A stretch of 64,000 bases of DNA, taken from contig NZ_SKFG01000021.1 in the NCBI RefSeq assembly GCF_004344915.1, positions 1 through 64,000 of the forward strand, given 5' to 3'. Below, in pieces: positions 17,018 through 25,002 of this stretch (its first letter is position 1; each line of letters begins with the position of its first letter). The translations under genes were made by a program, and so were the position numbers. The DNA comes from Paenibacillus albiflavus. Lineage in GTDB: Bacteria > Bacillota > Bacilli > Paenibacillales > NBRC-103111. A model generated the notes under the pieces. It had not been told where the DNA came from. It worked only from the letters and a program-made list of their open reading frames with translations, and did not search any database.

Positions 17018-17092
17018 AGAGAGCGCACCAAAAAAGTGCACTCTCTAGCTATAGACTAATGTATATATGAGAAGAAGTCTATTAATTTTTTC
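17018..17092 (-). repeat. Twin-hairpin element, copy 2, serving as terminator of the OFA gene
   Basis: Starting at the stop codon of the OFA transporter gene, the minus strand shows an ATAGACT/AGTCTAT hairpin and then AGAGAGTGCAC/GTGCGCTCTCT. The two are joined by AGCT. The arrangement and the 15-base core CTCTCTAGCTATAGA (plus strand) match the element at 7475-7546. In this position it probably ends the transporter transcript, although the final T tract is only TTT. Confidence 0.55.
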
Positions 17093-18350
17093 AATTATTT
17101 GATAACTGCTGCTGACTGCTCAGCACAACAGCTTTATGGTTCTGACGTTTCTTCTCACCAGGAGGGCTGATGAAGATCGCAATTAACAGCGATACGGCAC
17201 ACATCACAGCAATGACAGTGAAGGTTACATGGAAACCGCCTAGTAATACCGACAAGAAAGATCCTGTTAAAGCTCCAAGACCGAAGCCTTGATAGATAAT
17301 GCCATAGTTTTTGCTTTGATTCTTCAAGCCGAAATAATCCGCTACAATAGCAGGGAATACCGTAATATTACCACCAAAACAAAATGCAATTACGGATACA
17401 CAAGCGAAGAAGATTCCGAAATTTAACGGTACATAGCTCAGTACGAGTACGGATAAGGCAGTTGCACTAATCGCTCCCGCTACGACTGTCATCCGACCTA
17501 CTTTATCCGACATCGCTCCAAGAATGATCCGACCCGCTGTATTGAAAATCGCAACCATTGCAACAGCATTTGCTGCCGTGCTTACATCAAGCCCAGCAAG
17601 CTGAACTCCTGCATCTTTGACAATTCCGATTAAATACAATCCACTCATACAAGCGGTGAATAAGATAATGAATAAGAGATAGGCTTCTTTCGTACGCAGC
17701 ATTTGCTTGACGGTAAAGTTTCGTTCCACGGTTTGTTTATTATTTGCTTGCGCAGGAATATTAGCCTCAGTAGCTTCGCGAACCAAGAAGGAACCTGCTG
17801 CTATCATAACCATTGCTATAATACCCCAATACAGGAATGTCTGCGAAACACCGAAGGATTGCAGAAATCCTGCGTTTACATATTTGAAAACCAAACTGCC
17901 CGTCCCGAATGCACCAACCGAAATACCCGATACTAGACCCTTCTGATTTGGAAACCATTTGATCAAGTTCGACAGAGATGTGATATAAGCAGAACCATCT
18001 GCGAAACCAACGACAACGCCAATAAGTAAATAAATTAACCATAAGGATGAAACCATCGAGCTGAATATGAGTCCCAAACCAAGCACAATACCTGAGATCA
18101 GAATCAATCGACGAATGCCAATCCGTTCTTGAATTTTGCCTGCGAATAAGGTTGCAAAAGCTAACGCAAAGCTTGTAATTGAAAAGGTAATGGAAACCGA
18201 ACTTAGCTCCCACCCGAACTTATCCGCAAGCGGCTGATTAAATAAACTCCATGTATAAATGGTCCCTAGCCCCATTTGAACGATAATCGTACCAAGAATA
18301 ATCAACCAACGATTTACTTTAGGTGTCATTGAAACTTCTGTTTTCATCAT
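17091..18350 (-). CDS. OFA-family MFS transporter (YhjX-like)
   Basis: A 419-residue, 12-helix major facilitator of the oxalate/formate antiporter (OFA) family. It begins with a helix reading LIILGTIIVQMGLGTIYTWS, typical of the family, and has motif A-like GKIQERIGIRRLIL and GAMSDKVGRMTVV. E. coli YhjX, a family member, is induced by extracellular pyruvate through the LytS/LytTR-type pair YpdA/YpdB. Here the gene follows exactly such a pair on the same strand, with a LytTR-like direct repeat in front of it. A pyruvate- or related monocarboxylate-responsive transporter is therefore likely (inference). ATG 18350 is preferred to GTG 18356; the ribosome site is weak. Confidence 0.87.
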   Translation of the reverse strand: MMKTEVSMTPKVNRWLIILGTIIVQMGLGTIYTWSLFNQPLADKFGWELSSVSITFSITSFALAFATLFAGKIQERIGIRRLILISGIVLGLGLIFSSMVSSLWLIYLLIGVVVGFADGSAYITSLSNLIKWFPNQKGLVSGISVGAFGTGSLVFKYVNAGFLQSFGVSQTFLYWGIIAMVMIAAGSFLVREATEANIPAQANNKQTVERNFTVKQMLRTKEAYLLFIILFTACMSGLYLIGIVKDAGVQLAGLDVSTAANAVAMVAIFNTAGRIILGAMSDKVGRMTVVAGAISATALSVLVLSYVPLNFGIFFACVSVIAFCFGGNITVFPAIVADYFGLKNQSKNYGIIYQGFGLGALTGSFLSVLLGGFHVTFTVIAVMCAVSLLIAIFISPPGEKKRQNHKAVVLSSQQQLSNN

Positions 18351-18440
18351 GATCACTCGCTTTCACTCTGCTGATATCCCTATCATACAAGAATAAAGCG
18401 CTTCCAGATGATTTGCGTCATGAGATGACAGAAACTCGGA

Positions 18441-18471
18441 ATGAACTGCCTTTAGATGTGCATCAACTGCC
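18441..18471 (-). promoter_or_regulatory. LytTR (YpdB-like) direct-repeat operator for the OFA transporter
   Basis: On the minus strand GGCAGTTGAT, 11 bases, GGCAGTTCAT form a direct repeat with 21-bp periodicity. The published YpdB site upstream of yhjX is GGCATTTCAT-N11-GSCATTTCAT, so eight of ten bases in the first copy and nine of ten in the second agree, with the same spacing. The first half-site lies inside the final codons of the response-regulator gene. A possible -10 box (TATGAT) follows about 70 bases downstream, with no good -35, as expected for an activated promoter. Confidence 0.7.
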
Positions 18472-19183
18472 TAAAATCTTTGATCTTGCTTCGACTGACG
18501 GGGATCTCGGCATCTGAATCGCGCAATCGTAGCAAATAAGTATTATTAAACCAAGGTACAATTTCATGGATTTGCGCCAAGTTAACCGCGAAAGACCGAT
18601 GACTGCGATAAAATTGATCCTGTGGTAGCATGGCATGAAATTCCGATATACTCATTGGCATCGTATACATGCCGTTTTTGGTATGCACTTGTGTGACCTT
18701 CTCTTGTGCTTCTGCATAATAAATATCAGCCGAGTCTGTCACGATGATCTTATCATTTTTTTGCAGATTTATTCGCTTGCCAGCAGGAATAGCTGTATCT
18801 TTCACTTCTTTACTACCCTGTTGTTTAAAAGCACTTTCTAATTTATGCAGCATAGCAGCTATTCTTCTTTCATCATACGGCTTTAAGATATAATCGAATG
18901 CTTCCAGTTCGAACGCCTGCGCAGCATGCTCTTTATAAGCTGTTGTGAACACAATATAAGGCTTACTTGCAAATTTACTTATGTTATTAGCTAGCAGCAT
19001 CCCATCAAGGGACGGAATATTTATGTCGAGGAAGATAACATCAACCGCATGCTCCTGCAAATATTTAAGCACTTCCAGCCCATCATCAAACTGCTCGACG
19101 ATCTTGATTTGACTGTGCTGTGTAATTAGGTATTCCAATTCTTCTCGTGCCAGAACCTCGTCTTCAACAATGATCGCTCTCAT
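18452..19183 (-). CDS. LytTR-family response regulator (YpdB/LytR type)
   Basis: A 243-residue regulator with an N-terminal receiver domain (acidic pair in IIVEDEV, phosphate acceptor Asp53 in VIFLDINIPSLDG, Lys in YILKPYDE). Its C-terminal LytTR DNA-binding domain (about residues 140-240) includes the FYRSHRSFAVNL and IPVSRSKIKDFR strands. LytTR domains bind direct repeats about 21 bp apart, and one is present just downstream, before the OFA transporter gene. It overlaps the histidine-kinase stop by four bases and has AAAGGAG five bases before ATG 19183. Confidence 0.92.
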   Translation of the reverse strand: MRAIIVEDEVLAREELEYLITQHSQIKIVEQFDDGLEVLKYLQEHAVDVIFLDINIPSLDGMLLANNISKFASKPYIVFTTAYKEHAAQAFELEAFDYILKPYDERRIAAMLHKLESAFKQQGSKEVKDTAIPAGKRINLQKNDKIIVTDSADIYYAEAQEKVTQVHTKNGMYTMPMSISEFHAMLPQDQFYRSHRSFAVNLAQIHEIVPWFNNTYLLRLRDSDAEIPVSRSKIKDFRQLMHI

Positions 19184-20847
19184 GATGTCTCCTTTGGTAT
19201 GTCAAAGTAAATGTCAGTTCCTTTGTCTAATCTTTGAATCGTAAGCCCATGTCCATAGAGGAGCTGTACTCGCTTATGCACATTGAATAGCCCAATATGG
19301 TGCGCGGCCATCCGTTCATTTAATACTTGATCAATGATTTCCTCACTTATCCCAATTCCTGTATCTTTAACCCCGATCCGAACCGATTTGTCATGTTCTT
19401 GCACATAAATGGTCACCGTCCCAGGTTCTTTATTTTTCAAAATGCCATGGTTAATCGCGTTCTCAACAAGCGGCTGAATCACAAGACTTGGAATGGTGAC
19501 AACAATCAAATCATCCACATCATATACAACGGTCAAGCGATTACCGAATCTCGCCTTCTCGATTTCGACGTAATTGCGAACCTGTTCTAGTTCTTTATGA
19601 ACATCGATCACTTCGTCTGTCAATTCCAAGTTATAACGCATATACCCTGACAAATTAACGATGAGCTCTCGAGCCTTATCTGGCTTTGTTCGAATAGAAG
19701 ATCCGATAGCGTTCAGCGCATTGAATAGAAAATGAGGTTGAATCGTCGTCTGGAGCGCCTTAAGCTCGGCTTTATTCGCCATCTCCTTCATTTCCTCGAC
19801 CCGTGAAACTTCCATTAAAGTCGAGATGATCTGTGACAACCCGACAGCCATCGTCTGCAAGGGATACGTAATTCGATGCGCTTTACGATAATAAATCTTA
19901 AGCGTCCCTGTTACTTCATCGCGTTCCTTAAGCGGGATAATCAGTAGAGAATGAATCCCTGGCATGGTTTCGTCCAAAGCATGATTGCTAATTTCAAACT
20001 GCCCAGTCCGAATCGTTTTCTTCGTCAGTTCACTCATAATTTTATGCTGCAGCAAATAACGATCCTCGCCATATCCTACATATGCCAGCACATTGTTCAA
20101 ATCCGTTATCGCGACAGCATCAGCCCGAATATCTTCACGAATAATGGAACAAATCTTATGTAAGGACTCGCTATTGATGGAACGGAAATAAGGCAAGGTT
20201 TTGTTCGCAATATCAAGTGCGAGCTTGGCTTGTCTGGCAGCGATCCCTTCTTTTTCCGATTCAACGCTCTGAATCAATAGAATGATCAAACCTACATTCA
20301 CTTGACCAATAATCATCGGCACAGCGATCTTCGAAACGATGTCAACTCCAAGCTCAATAGGCTGGGCATAAAGGATAATCAGCAGCATCGTTAACGCTTC
20401 GCAAGCCATTCCCGCAACTATCCCGATAATCCAGAGCCGAGACTTGCTTGCCTTCAAATGAATATAACTTGCAACAAAACCTGCAATGATACTAGTAATC
20501 AGGCAAGGTACCGAAGTGACACCACCGATGTCAATCACATAGCGATGAATGCCAGATACAATTCCTACGATAATGCCTACCCATGGACCAAACAGGATTC
20601 CAGCAGACATAATGACAATAATCCGTACATTGACAAGTGATCCTTCAACCGTAATCCCAGTATAGGTCCCAAAAATCGCAAACAAACAAAAGAATAACGT
20701 AATAAGTACAAATTCTTGTGGTGATCTTACATCCTTCTGTAATACTTGCTTAACGTTCGATATCCGGAGCATGACAAAAATGATGATTAAAAGCAGTGCC
20801 GCTCGCTCAAAAAGCTGTATAAGCATTGTCATTATCATGGTGTTCAA
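19180..20847 (-). CDS. LytS-family sensor histidine kinase
   Basis: A 555-residue membrane kinase starting at TTG 20847, nine bases after GGAGG. Residues 1-200 form a 5TM-LYT sensor (for example VRIIVIMSAGILFGPWVGII and GGVTSVPCLITSIIAGF), residues 220-350 a GAF-like domain, then the His_kinase dimerisation block with QPHFLFNALNAIGS and an HATPase domain (VENAINHGIL, DTGIGIS, GLFNVHKR). This is the layout of LytS, YpdA and BtsS. In characterised cases these respond to extracellular pyruvate. The gene directly precedes its response regulator and the OFA transporter. Confidence 0.92.
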   Translation of the reverse strand: MNTMIMTMLIQLFERAALLLIIIFVMLRISNVKQVLQKDVRSPQEFVLITLFFCLFAIFGTYTGITVEGSLVNVRIIVIMSAGILFGPWVGIIVGIVSGIHRYVIDIGGVTSVPCLITSIIAGFVASYIHLKASKSRLWIIGIVAGMACEALTMLLIILYAQPIELGVDIVSKIAVPMIIGQVNVGLIILLIQSVESEKEGIAARQAKLALDIANKTLPYFRSINSESLHKICSIIREDIRADAVAITDLNNVLAYVGYGEDRYLLQHKIMSELTKKTIRTGQFEISNHALDETMPGIHSLLIIPLKERDEVTGTLKIYYRKAHRITYPLQTMAVGLSQIISTLMEVSRVEEMKEMANKAELKALQTTIQPHFLFNALNAIGSSIRTKPDKARELIVNLSGYMRYNLELTDEVIDVHKELEQVRNYVEIEKARFGNRLTVVYDVDDLIVVTIPSLVIQPLVENAINHGILKNKEPGTVTIYVQEHDKSVRIGVKDTGIGISEEIIDQVLNERMAAHHIGLFNVHKRVQLLYGHGLTIQRLDKGTDIYFDIPKETS

Positions 20848-20879
20848 TCTAGTTGTCCTCCTGCATCATACTGCGTGTA

Positions 20880-21011
20880 TCATGGTAATGCTTGTATTAT
20901 TGTATCCAATACTTGTTCTTGATTCGACCAATGAAGATAATGCTCTGAATTCAGAAGCGTCTCCTGACGACTAATATCGAACCATTGCATAAGCTGTTGC
21001 TGCACCAGTTC
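20880..21011 (-). pseudogene. Degraded 3-prime gene fragment
   Basis: Within the otherwise empty 318-base gap, one minus-strand frame stays open for 43 codons between TAA at 21012-21014 and TGA at 20880. It reads ELVQQQLMQWFDISRQETLL, then NSEHYLHWSNQEQVLDTIIQ, the look of a C-terminal protein end. The HxxHW-x-Q-x-E-QV pattern is reminiscent of alpha/beta-hydrolase ends, but this is weak. No start or ribosome site is present. The rest of the gap up to 21150 is AT-rich without a recognisable feature. Confidence 0.3.
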
Positions 21012-21165
21012 TTAAATTTCACAGGAAAGCTTATCGCAAATGGTATATAACGAAAGAAAATATATATAATGTAGCATTGCCGTTAATTCCATTAAGCTAC
21101 CTATAATCCATTGGAATCAACTCAAGGACTTATTCTATAAGTCACCTTATAGGAGGAATGAAAAG

Positions 21166-22206
21166 TTGAAACTTATTGCCTTCTATTTGCCTCAATTTCA
21201 TGAAATTCCTGAAAATAACCTTTGGTGGGGAATAGGATTTACGGAATGGACAAATACCAGAAAAGCACAAAAGCTGTTTCCGGAACATTATCAACCGAGG
21301 GAGCCTTTTCAAGATTATTATTATGATTTAACAGATGAAGATGCAAGGAAATGGCAAGCGGAAATTGCCAAGAATTACGGTATCTATGGATTTTGCTATT
21401 ATCATTACTGGTTCAAAGGAAAAAGGTTACTTGAAAAACCCTTTAATGAGGTTCTTCGAACAGGAGAACCTGATTTTCCATTCTGTCTCTCATGGGCAAA
21501 TGAACCGTGGTCTAGAAGATGGGACGGAACGAATCATAATCTGTTAATGCCTCAAGACTATGGTGATGAAAAGGATTGGAAAGAACATTTCGATTATTTA
21601 CTAATAGCTTTTAAAGACGAAAGGTACATTCGAGTAGACAATAAACCTTTATTTATTATTTATCGCCCTGCCATCATTCCAAGATGTGAGGAAATGCTGT
21701 TATATTGGCAAAATCTTGCGAAACAGAATGGACTTGAAGGAATTTATTTTGTTCATACCCTCTCCTATGAACCCCTTGTTAAAGGTTTTGATGCCTGTAT
21801 TGAATTCGAACCATCATATACTTTGACTCATTATGGAATTAATTTAGAAAAAGCAGTAGATGGGTATCATCAAAAGTTTAATGTGATGGATTATGATAAA
21901 GTATGGTCAAATATATTAGAAAGAGCAGAAATAAAAAAGAATTTTAAAACATTTTTATGTGCATTTGTTGATTGGGATAACTCGGCCAGAATAGGTAATC
22001 GAGCACATATATTTAAAGGATCAACACCCGAAAAATTCTCTCATTATCTAACTCAACAAATTAAACAGGCTGTGAAAAATAATAGTGAATTTTTGTTTAT
22101 AAATGCTTGGAATGAGTGGGCAGAAGGAACATATTTGGAGCCAGATAAGAAATATGGATATCGATATTTGGAAGCACTAAAAAAATCCTTGGAGATTAAT
22201 TTATAA
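21166..22206 (+). CDS. WbsX-like glycan-processing protein (GH99-like)
   Basis: A 346-residue cytosolic protein of the WbsX/glycosyl-hydrolase-99-like family. Diagnostic stretches are IAFYLPQFHEIPENNLWWG, GFTEWTNTRKA, YGFCYYHYWFKGKRLLEKP, FCLSWANEPWSRRWDG and the terminal NAWNEWAEGTYLEPD. Such proteins occur in O-antigen and capsule clusters and in glycopeptide loci. A glycosyltransferase or glycosidase role is assumed but rarely tested. TTG 21166 is the start, nine bases after AGGAGG at 21151. The gene and its downstream neighbour are clearly more AT-rich than the surroundings, a sign of recent acquisition. Confidence 0.85.
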   Translation: MKLIAFYLPQFHEIPENNLWWGIGFTEWTNTRKAQKLFPEHYQPREPFQDYYYDLTDEDARKWQAEIAKNYGIYGFCYYHYWFKGKRLLEKPFNEVLRTGEPDFPFCLSWANEPWSRRWDGTNHNLLMPQDYGDEKDWKEHFDYLLIAFKDERYIRVDNKPLFIIYRPAIIPRCEEMLLYWQNLAKQNGLEGIYFVHTLSYEPLVKGFDACIEFEPSYTLTHYGINLEKAVDGYHQKFNVMDYDKVWSNILERAEIKKNFKTFLCAFVDWDNSARIGNRAHIFKGSTPEKFSHYLTQQIKQAVKNNSEFLFINAWNEWAEGTYLEPDKKYGYRYLEALKKSLEINL

Positions 22207-22292
22207 CATGCCACGGATTTTTTTATTTGTGGATTTGCGGAGTCTTATTGGACGTACCCTATATGAATGATTTTGAGAGAGGAGTTAATAAA

Positions 22293-22886
22293 ATGAACCT
22301 ACATGAAACTTATCCTCAATTACAAATTAGTCAATTGTATGGATTTATTGAGCAGGTTGATGGCTGGTTGACACACTTGGAACAAACAGCACTTCTGCAT
22401 TTACCGGCTTTAGTTGATCATTTAGATGGGGAAATCATTGAGATTGGTTCTTTTAAAGGAAAAAGCACGGTATCTCTTGGTCTCGGAAGTAAGTGGATTA
22501 GTGAACGGAAACGTTCGATATATGCAATTGACCTATTTATTCCAAGTATTGAGTATGGGGAATATTATCACGATTTTGAAAAGAATATACGAGGATATCA
22601 ACTTGAGAATTATGTCATTCCAATTAAAAAATATAGTCATGAAGCACTCCCTGAATGTCCTGAGCGTATTTCAGCTCTTTTTATTGATGGAGATCACAAC
22701 TATTTAAGCGTAAAGAAAGATATCGAACTTTATTCTCCAAGAGTTGAAGCCGGTGGAATGATTGCGTTTCATGGCTACAATGTTTATGAAGGTGTTCAAA
22801 GAGCAGTTGACGAACTTTGTGAGAGTAAAGAATATGTGTATGTTTGTGATTACGACAGGTTGCGTCTTATCCGTAAATTGAATTAA
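22293..22886 (+). CDS. Class I SAM-dependent methyltransferase (Methyltransf_24 type)
   Basis: A 197-residue methyltransferase. The SAM-binding motif I is EIIEIGSFKGKSTVSLGLG, the acidic motif II is IYAIDLF, and ALFIDGDHNYLSVKKDIEL matches the DGDHxY signature of Methyltransf_24 proteins that act on sugars. ATG 22293 follows GAGGAG by eight bases, so the longer frame from 22227 is not used. It lies 87 bases after the WbsX-like gene on the same strand and shares its AT-rich composition. A pair that builds or methylates a glycan or glycolipid is the likely reading. Confidence 0.82.
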   Translation: MNLHETYPQLQISQLYGFIEQVDGWLTHLEQTALLHLPALVDHLDGEIIEIGSFKGKSTVSLGLGSKWISERKRSIYAIDLFIPSIEYGEYYHDFEKNIRGYQLENYVIPIKKYSHEALPECPERISALFIDGDHNYLSVKKDIELYSPRVEAGGMIAFHGYNVYEGVQRAVDELCESKEYVYVCDYDRLRLIRKLN

Positions 22887-22962
22887 TCTTCACATACTGC
22901 CATATACAGCCGATCAGAAGCAAAATAATGACGATTCCTATAATTTTAATGCGTTTTGTCAT
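22867..22962 (-). CDS. Putative 31-residue single-span membrane protein
   Basis: A short frame on the minus strand overlaps the end of the methyltransferase gene by 20 bases. It encodes MTKRIKIIGIVIILLLIGCI followed by WQYVKIN and a short end: a basic N-terminus, one hydrophobic helix and a short tail. AGGGG lies about eight bases before the ATG at 22962. The composition is what small bacilli membrane peptides look like, and the Cys could even be a lipobox (LLIGC). Conservation is unknown and no function is proposed. Confidence 0.4.
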   Translation of the reverse strand: MTKRIKIIGIVIILLLIGCIWQYVKINSIYG

Positions 22963-23054
22963 AGATGATCCCCTAACTTACTTGTGATTTGCATGCATAA
23001 GACACATAATAGTACATGTATCGTTCTTATTTTCTAGAGATTGGAGTTATTCGA

Positions 23055-24893
23055 GTGAAATATCGCAATTTAGAAGAGTGTATCCTTGATTTAGAGAAAC
23101 ATGGACATCTGGTCCGCATTCGTGAAGAGGTTGATCCGAATCTCGAAATGGCTGCTATCCATATGAAAGTCTACGCAGCTCACGGTCCAGCATTATTATT
23201 TGAGAATGTGAAAGGCTCCAAATTCCCTGCGGTCTCTAACCTATTCGGTACGATCGAGCGCAGCAAGTTTATTTTTCGAAATACATGGGATTCCACGCAG
23301 AAGGTAATTGCCTTGCGCAATGATCCGATCAAAGCGCTGAAAAATCCTTTTAAATATTTAGGCACTGGCTTAGCAGCAAGAACCGCTTTACCTCTCAAGC
23401 AAATTACAGGTTCTCCAGCCGGATTTAAAGAAATCCAAATAGCTGACCTTCCATTAATTAAGCATTGGCAAGGAGATGGAGGCGCGTTCGTCACGCTTCC
23501 GCAAGTATATTCAGAAGATCCTGAGAAACCAGGCATCATGAATTCCAATCTAGGGATGTACCGTGTTCAGCTAACGGGCAACGATTATGAAGTTAATAAA
23601 GAAGTCGGCATTCATTACCAAATCCATCGAGGGATTGGCATCCATCAAGACAAAGCAAATAAACTTGGCAAGCCGCTTAAAGTAAGTATTTTCATCGGCG
23701 GTCCTCCTGCTCATACCTTATCAGCGATCATGCCGTTACCTGAAGGCATGAGTGAGCTGACTTTTGCTGGCCTATTGTCAGGAAAACATTTTCGTTATAG
23801 TTATGTAGATGGCTACTGTATCAGCAATGATGCAGATTTCGTCATTACGGGAGAAATCCCTCCGAATGAGACGAAGCCTGAAGGTCCTTTTGGTGATCAT
23901 CTCGGTTATTACAGCTTAATTCATGAGTTCCCTGTGATGAAAGTACATAAAGTATACGCGAAGAATAATGCTATTTTCCCATTTACCGTCGTCGGTCGCC
24001 CACCACAGGAAGATACAGCCTTTGGCGAATTGATTCATGAGTTAACAGGCAGTGCAATCAGACAAGAAATTCCTGGGGTTAAAGAAGTTCACGCTGTCGA
24101 TGCAGCAGGCGTACATCCCTTGCTATTCGCAATAGGCAGCGAACGTTATACGCCTTACCAGCAGGTGAAGCAGCCGATGGAGATTCTAACACAAGCGAAT
24201 CGAATTCTGGGAACAGGTCAACTAAGTCTAGCTAAATTCCTATTCATTGCGGCTGAGGAGAAAGAGCCTGTCAGTACGCACCGTATGGAGGAGTTTCTAG
24301 CTTATATTCTGGAGCGAATCGATTTGCAGCGGGATATTCATTTTCAAACGAATACGACCATTGATACGCTCGATTACTCGGGTACGGGGTTCAATACGGG
24401 AAGTAAGGTCGTCTTTGCAGCGGTTGGCGATAAGAAGCGAGAACTTTGCAAGGAAGTTCCTGAACAATTACAGGGATTGAACGAATTCGAGAATGTTAAC
24501 TTCATCATGCCAGGAGTTGTGGCTGTACAAGGCCCTAATTTTACCACTTATCAGAATGCCGAGCTAGAAATCGCCAAGCTATGTGATGAGATCCAATCAA
24601 GAGGTACGCTCGATAGCTGTCCGATGATCATCTTATGTGATGACAGTGAATTCTTAAGTGCTACGATTGATAACTTCTTATGGGTAACGTTCACTCGCAG
24701 TAATCCATCACACGATATGTATGGTGTAAACAGCCACTTTGATTTCAAGCATTGGGCTTGTGATAATGTTATTATAGACGCGCGAACCAAGCCGCATCAA
24801 GCACCGCCGCTTATACCGGATCCAACTGTAGAAGAGCGGATTAAGCGTGTTTTTGACCAAGGCGGAAGCCTAGCGGGAATAGTAAAGGTATAA
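23055..24893 (+). CDS. UbiD-family decarboxylase (long form)
   Basis: A 612-residue member of the UbiD superfamily, which performs reversible decarboxylation with prenylated FMN. Characteristic pieces are LVRIREEVDPNLEMAAI near the start, GPALLFENVKGS, the NLGMYRVQL strand with IHRGIGIH, and the metal/prFMN block KPEGPFGDHLGYYS with VVGRPPQED. GTG 23055 is selected because GGAG is nine bases upstream; the longer frame from 23016 lacks a ribosome site. It belongs to the roughly 600-residue group seen in Paenibacillus and Bacteroidetes. No UbiX flavin prenyltransferase gene is nearby, so the cofactor must come from elsewhere. The substrate is unknown. Confidence 0.88.
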   Translation: MKYRNLEECILDLEKHGHLVRIREEVDPNLEMAAIHMKVYAAHGPALLFENVKGSKFPAVSNLFGTIERSKFIFRNTWDSTQKVIALRNDPIKALKNPFKYLGTGLAARTALPLKQITGSPAGFKEIQIADLPLIKHWQGDGGAFVTLPQVYSEDPEKPGIMNSNLGMYRVQLTGNDYEVNKEVGIHYQIHRGIGIHQDKANKLGKPLKVSIFIGGPPAHTLSAIMPLPEGMSELTFAGLLSGKHFRYSYVDGYCISNDADFVITGEIPPNETKPEGPFGDHLGYYSLIHEFPVMKVHKVYAKNNAIFPFTVVGRPPQEDTAFGELIHELTGSAIRQEIPGVKEVHAVDAAGVHPLLFAIGSERYTPYQQVKQPMEILTQANRILGTGQLSLAKFLFIAAEEKEPVSTHRMEEFLAYILERIDLQRDIHFQTNTTIDTLDYSGTGFNTGSKVVFAAVGDKKRELCKEVPEQLQGLNEFENVNFIMPGVVAVQGPNFTTYQNAELEIAKLCDEIQSRGTLDSCPMIILCDDSEFLSATIDNFLWVTFTRSNPSHDMYGVNSHFDFKHWACDNVIIDARTKPHQAPPLIPDPTVEERIKRVFDQGGSLAGIVKV

Positions 24894-24909
24894 GTGCTAT
24901 AAACACTGC

Positions 24910-24940
24910 AAAGCCACCTTAAATGGTGGCTTTGTTTATT
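24910..24940 (+). terminator. Terminator after the UbiD-family gene
   Basis: AAAGCCACC (24910-24918) pairs perfectly with GGTGGCTTT (24925-24933) around a 6-base loop, followed by GTTTATT, 17 bases after the stop. Confidence 0.8.
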
Positions 24941-25002
24941 GCAATCCAACTCCTATAATAACTACCCTATTTCGAATCAAGGGTATGGTCATTTCAATAG
25001 GA

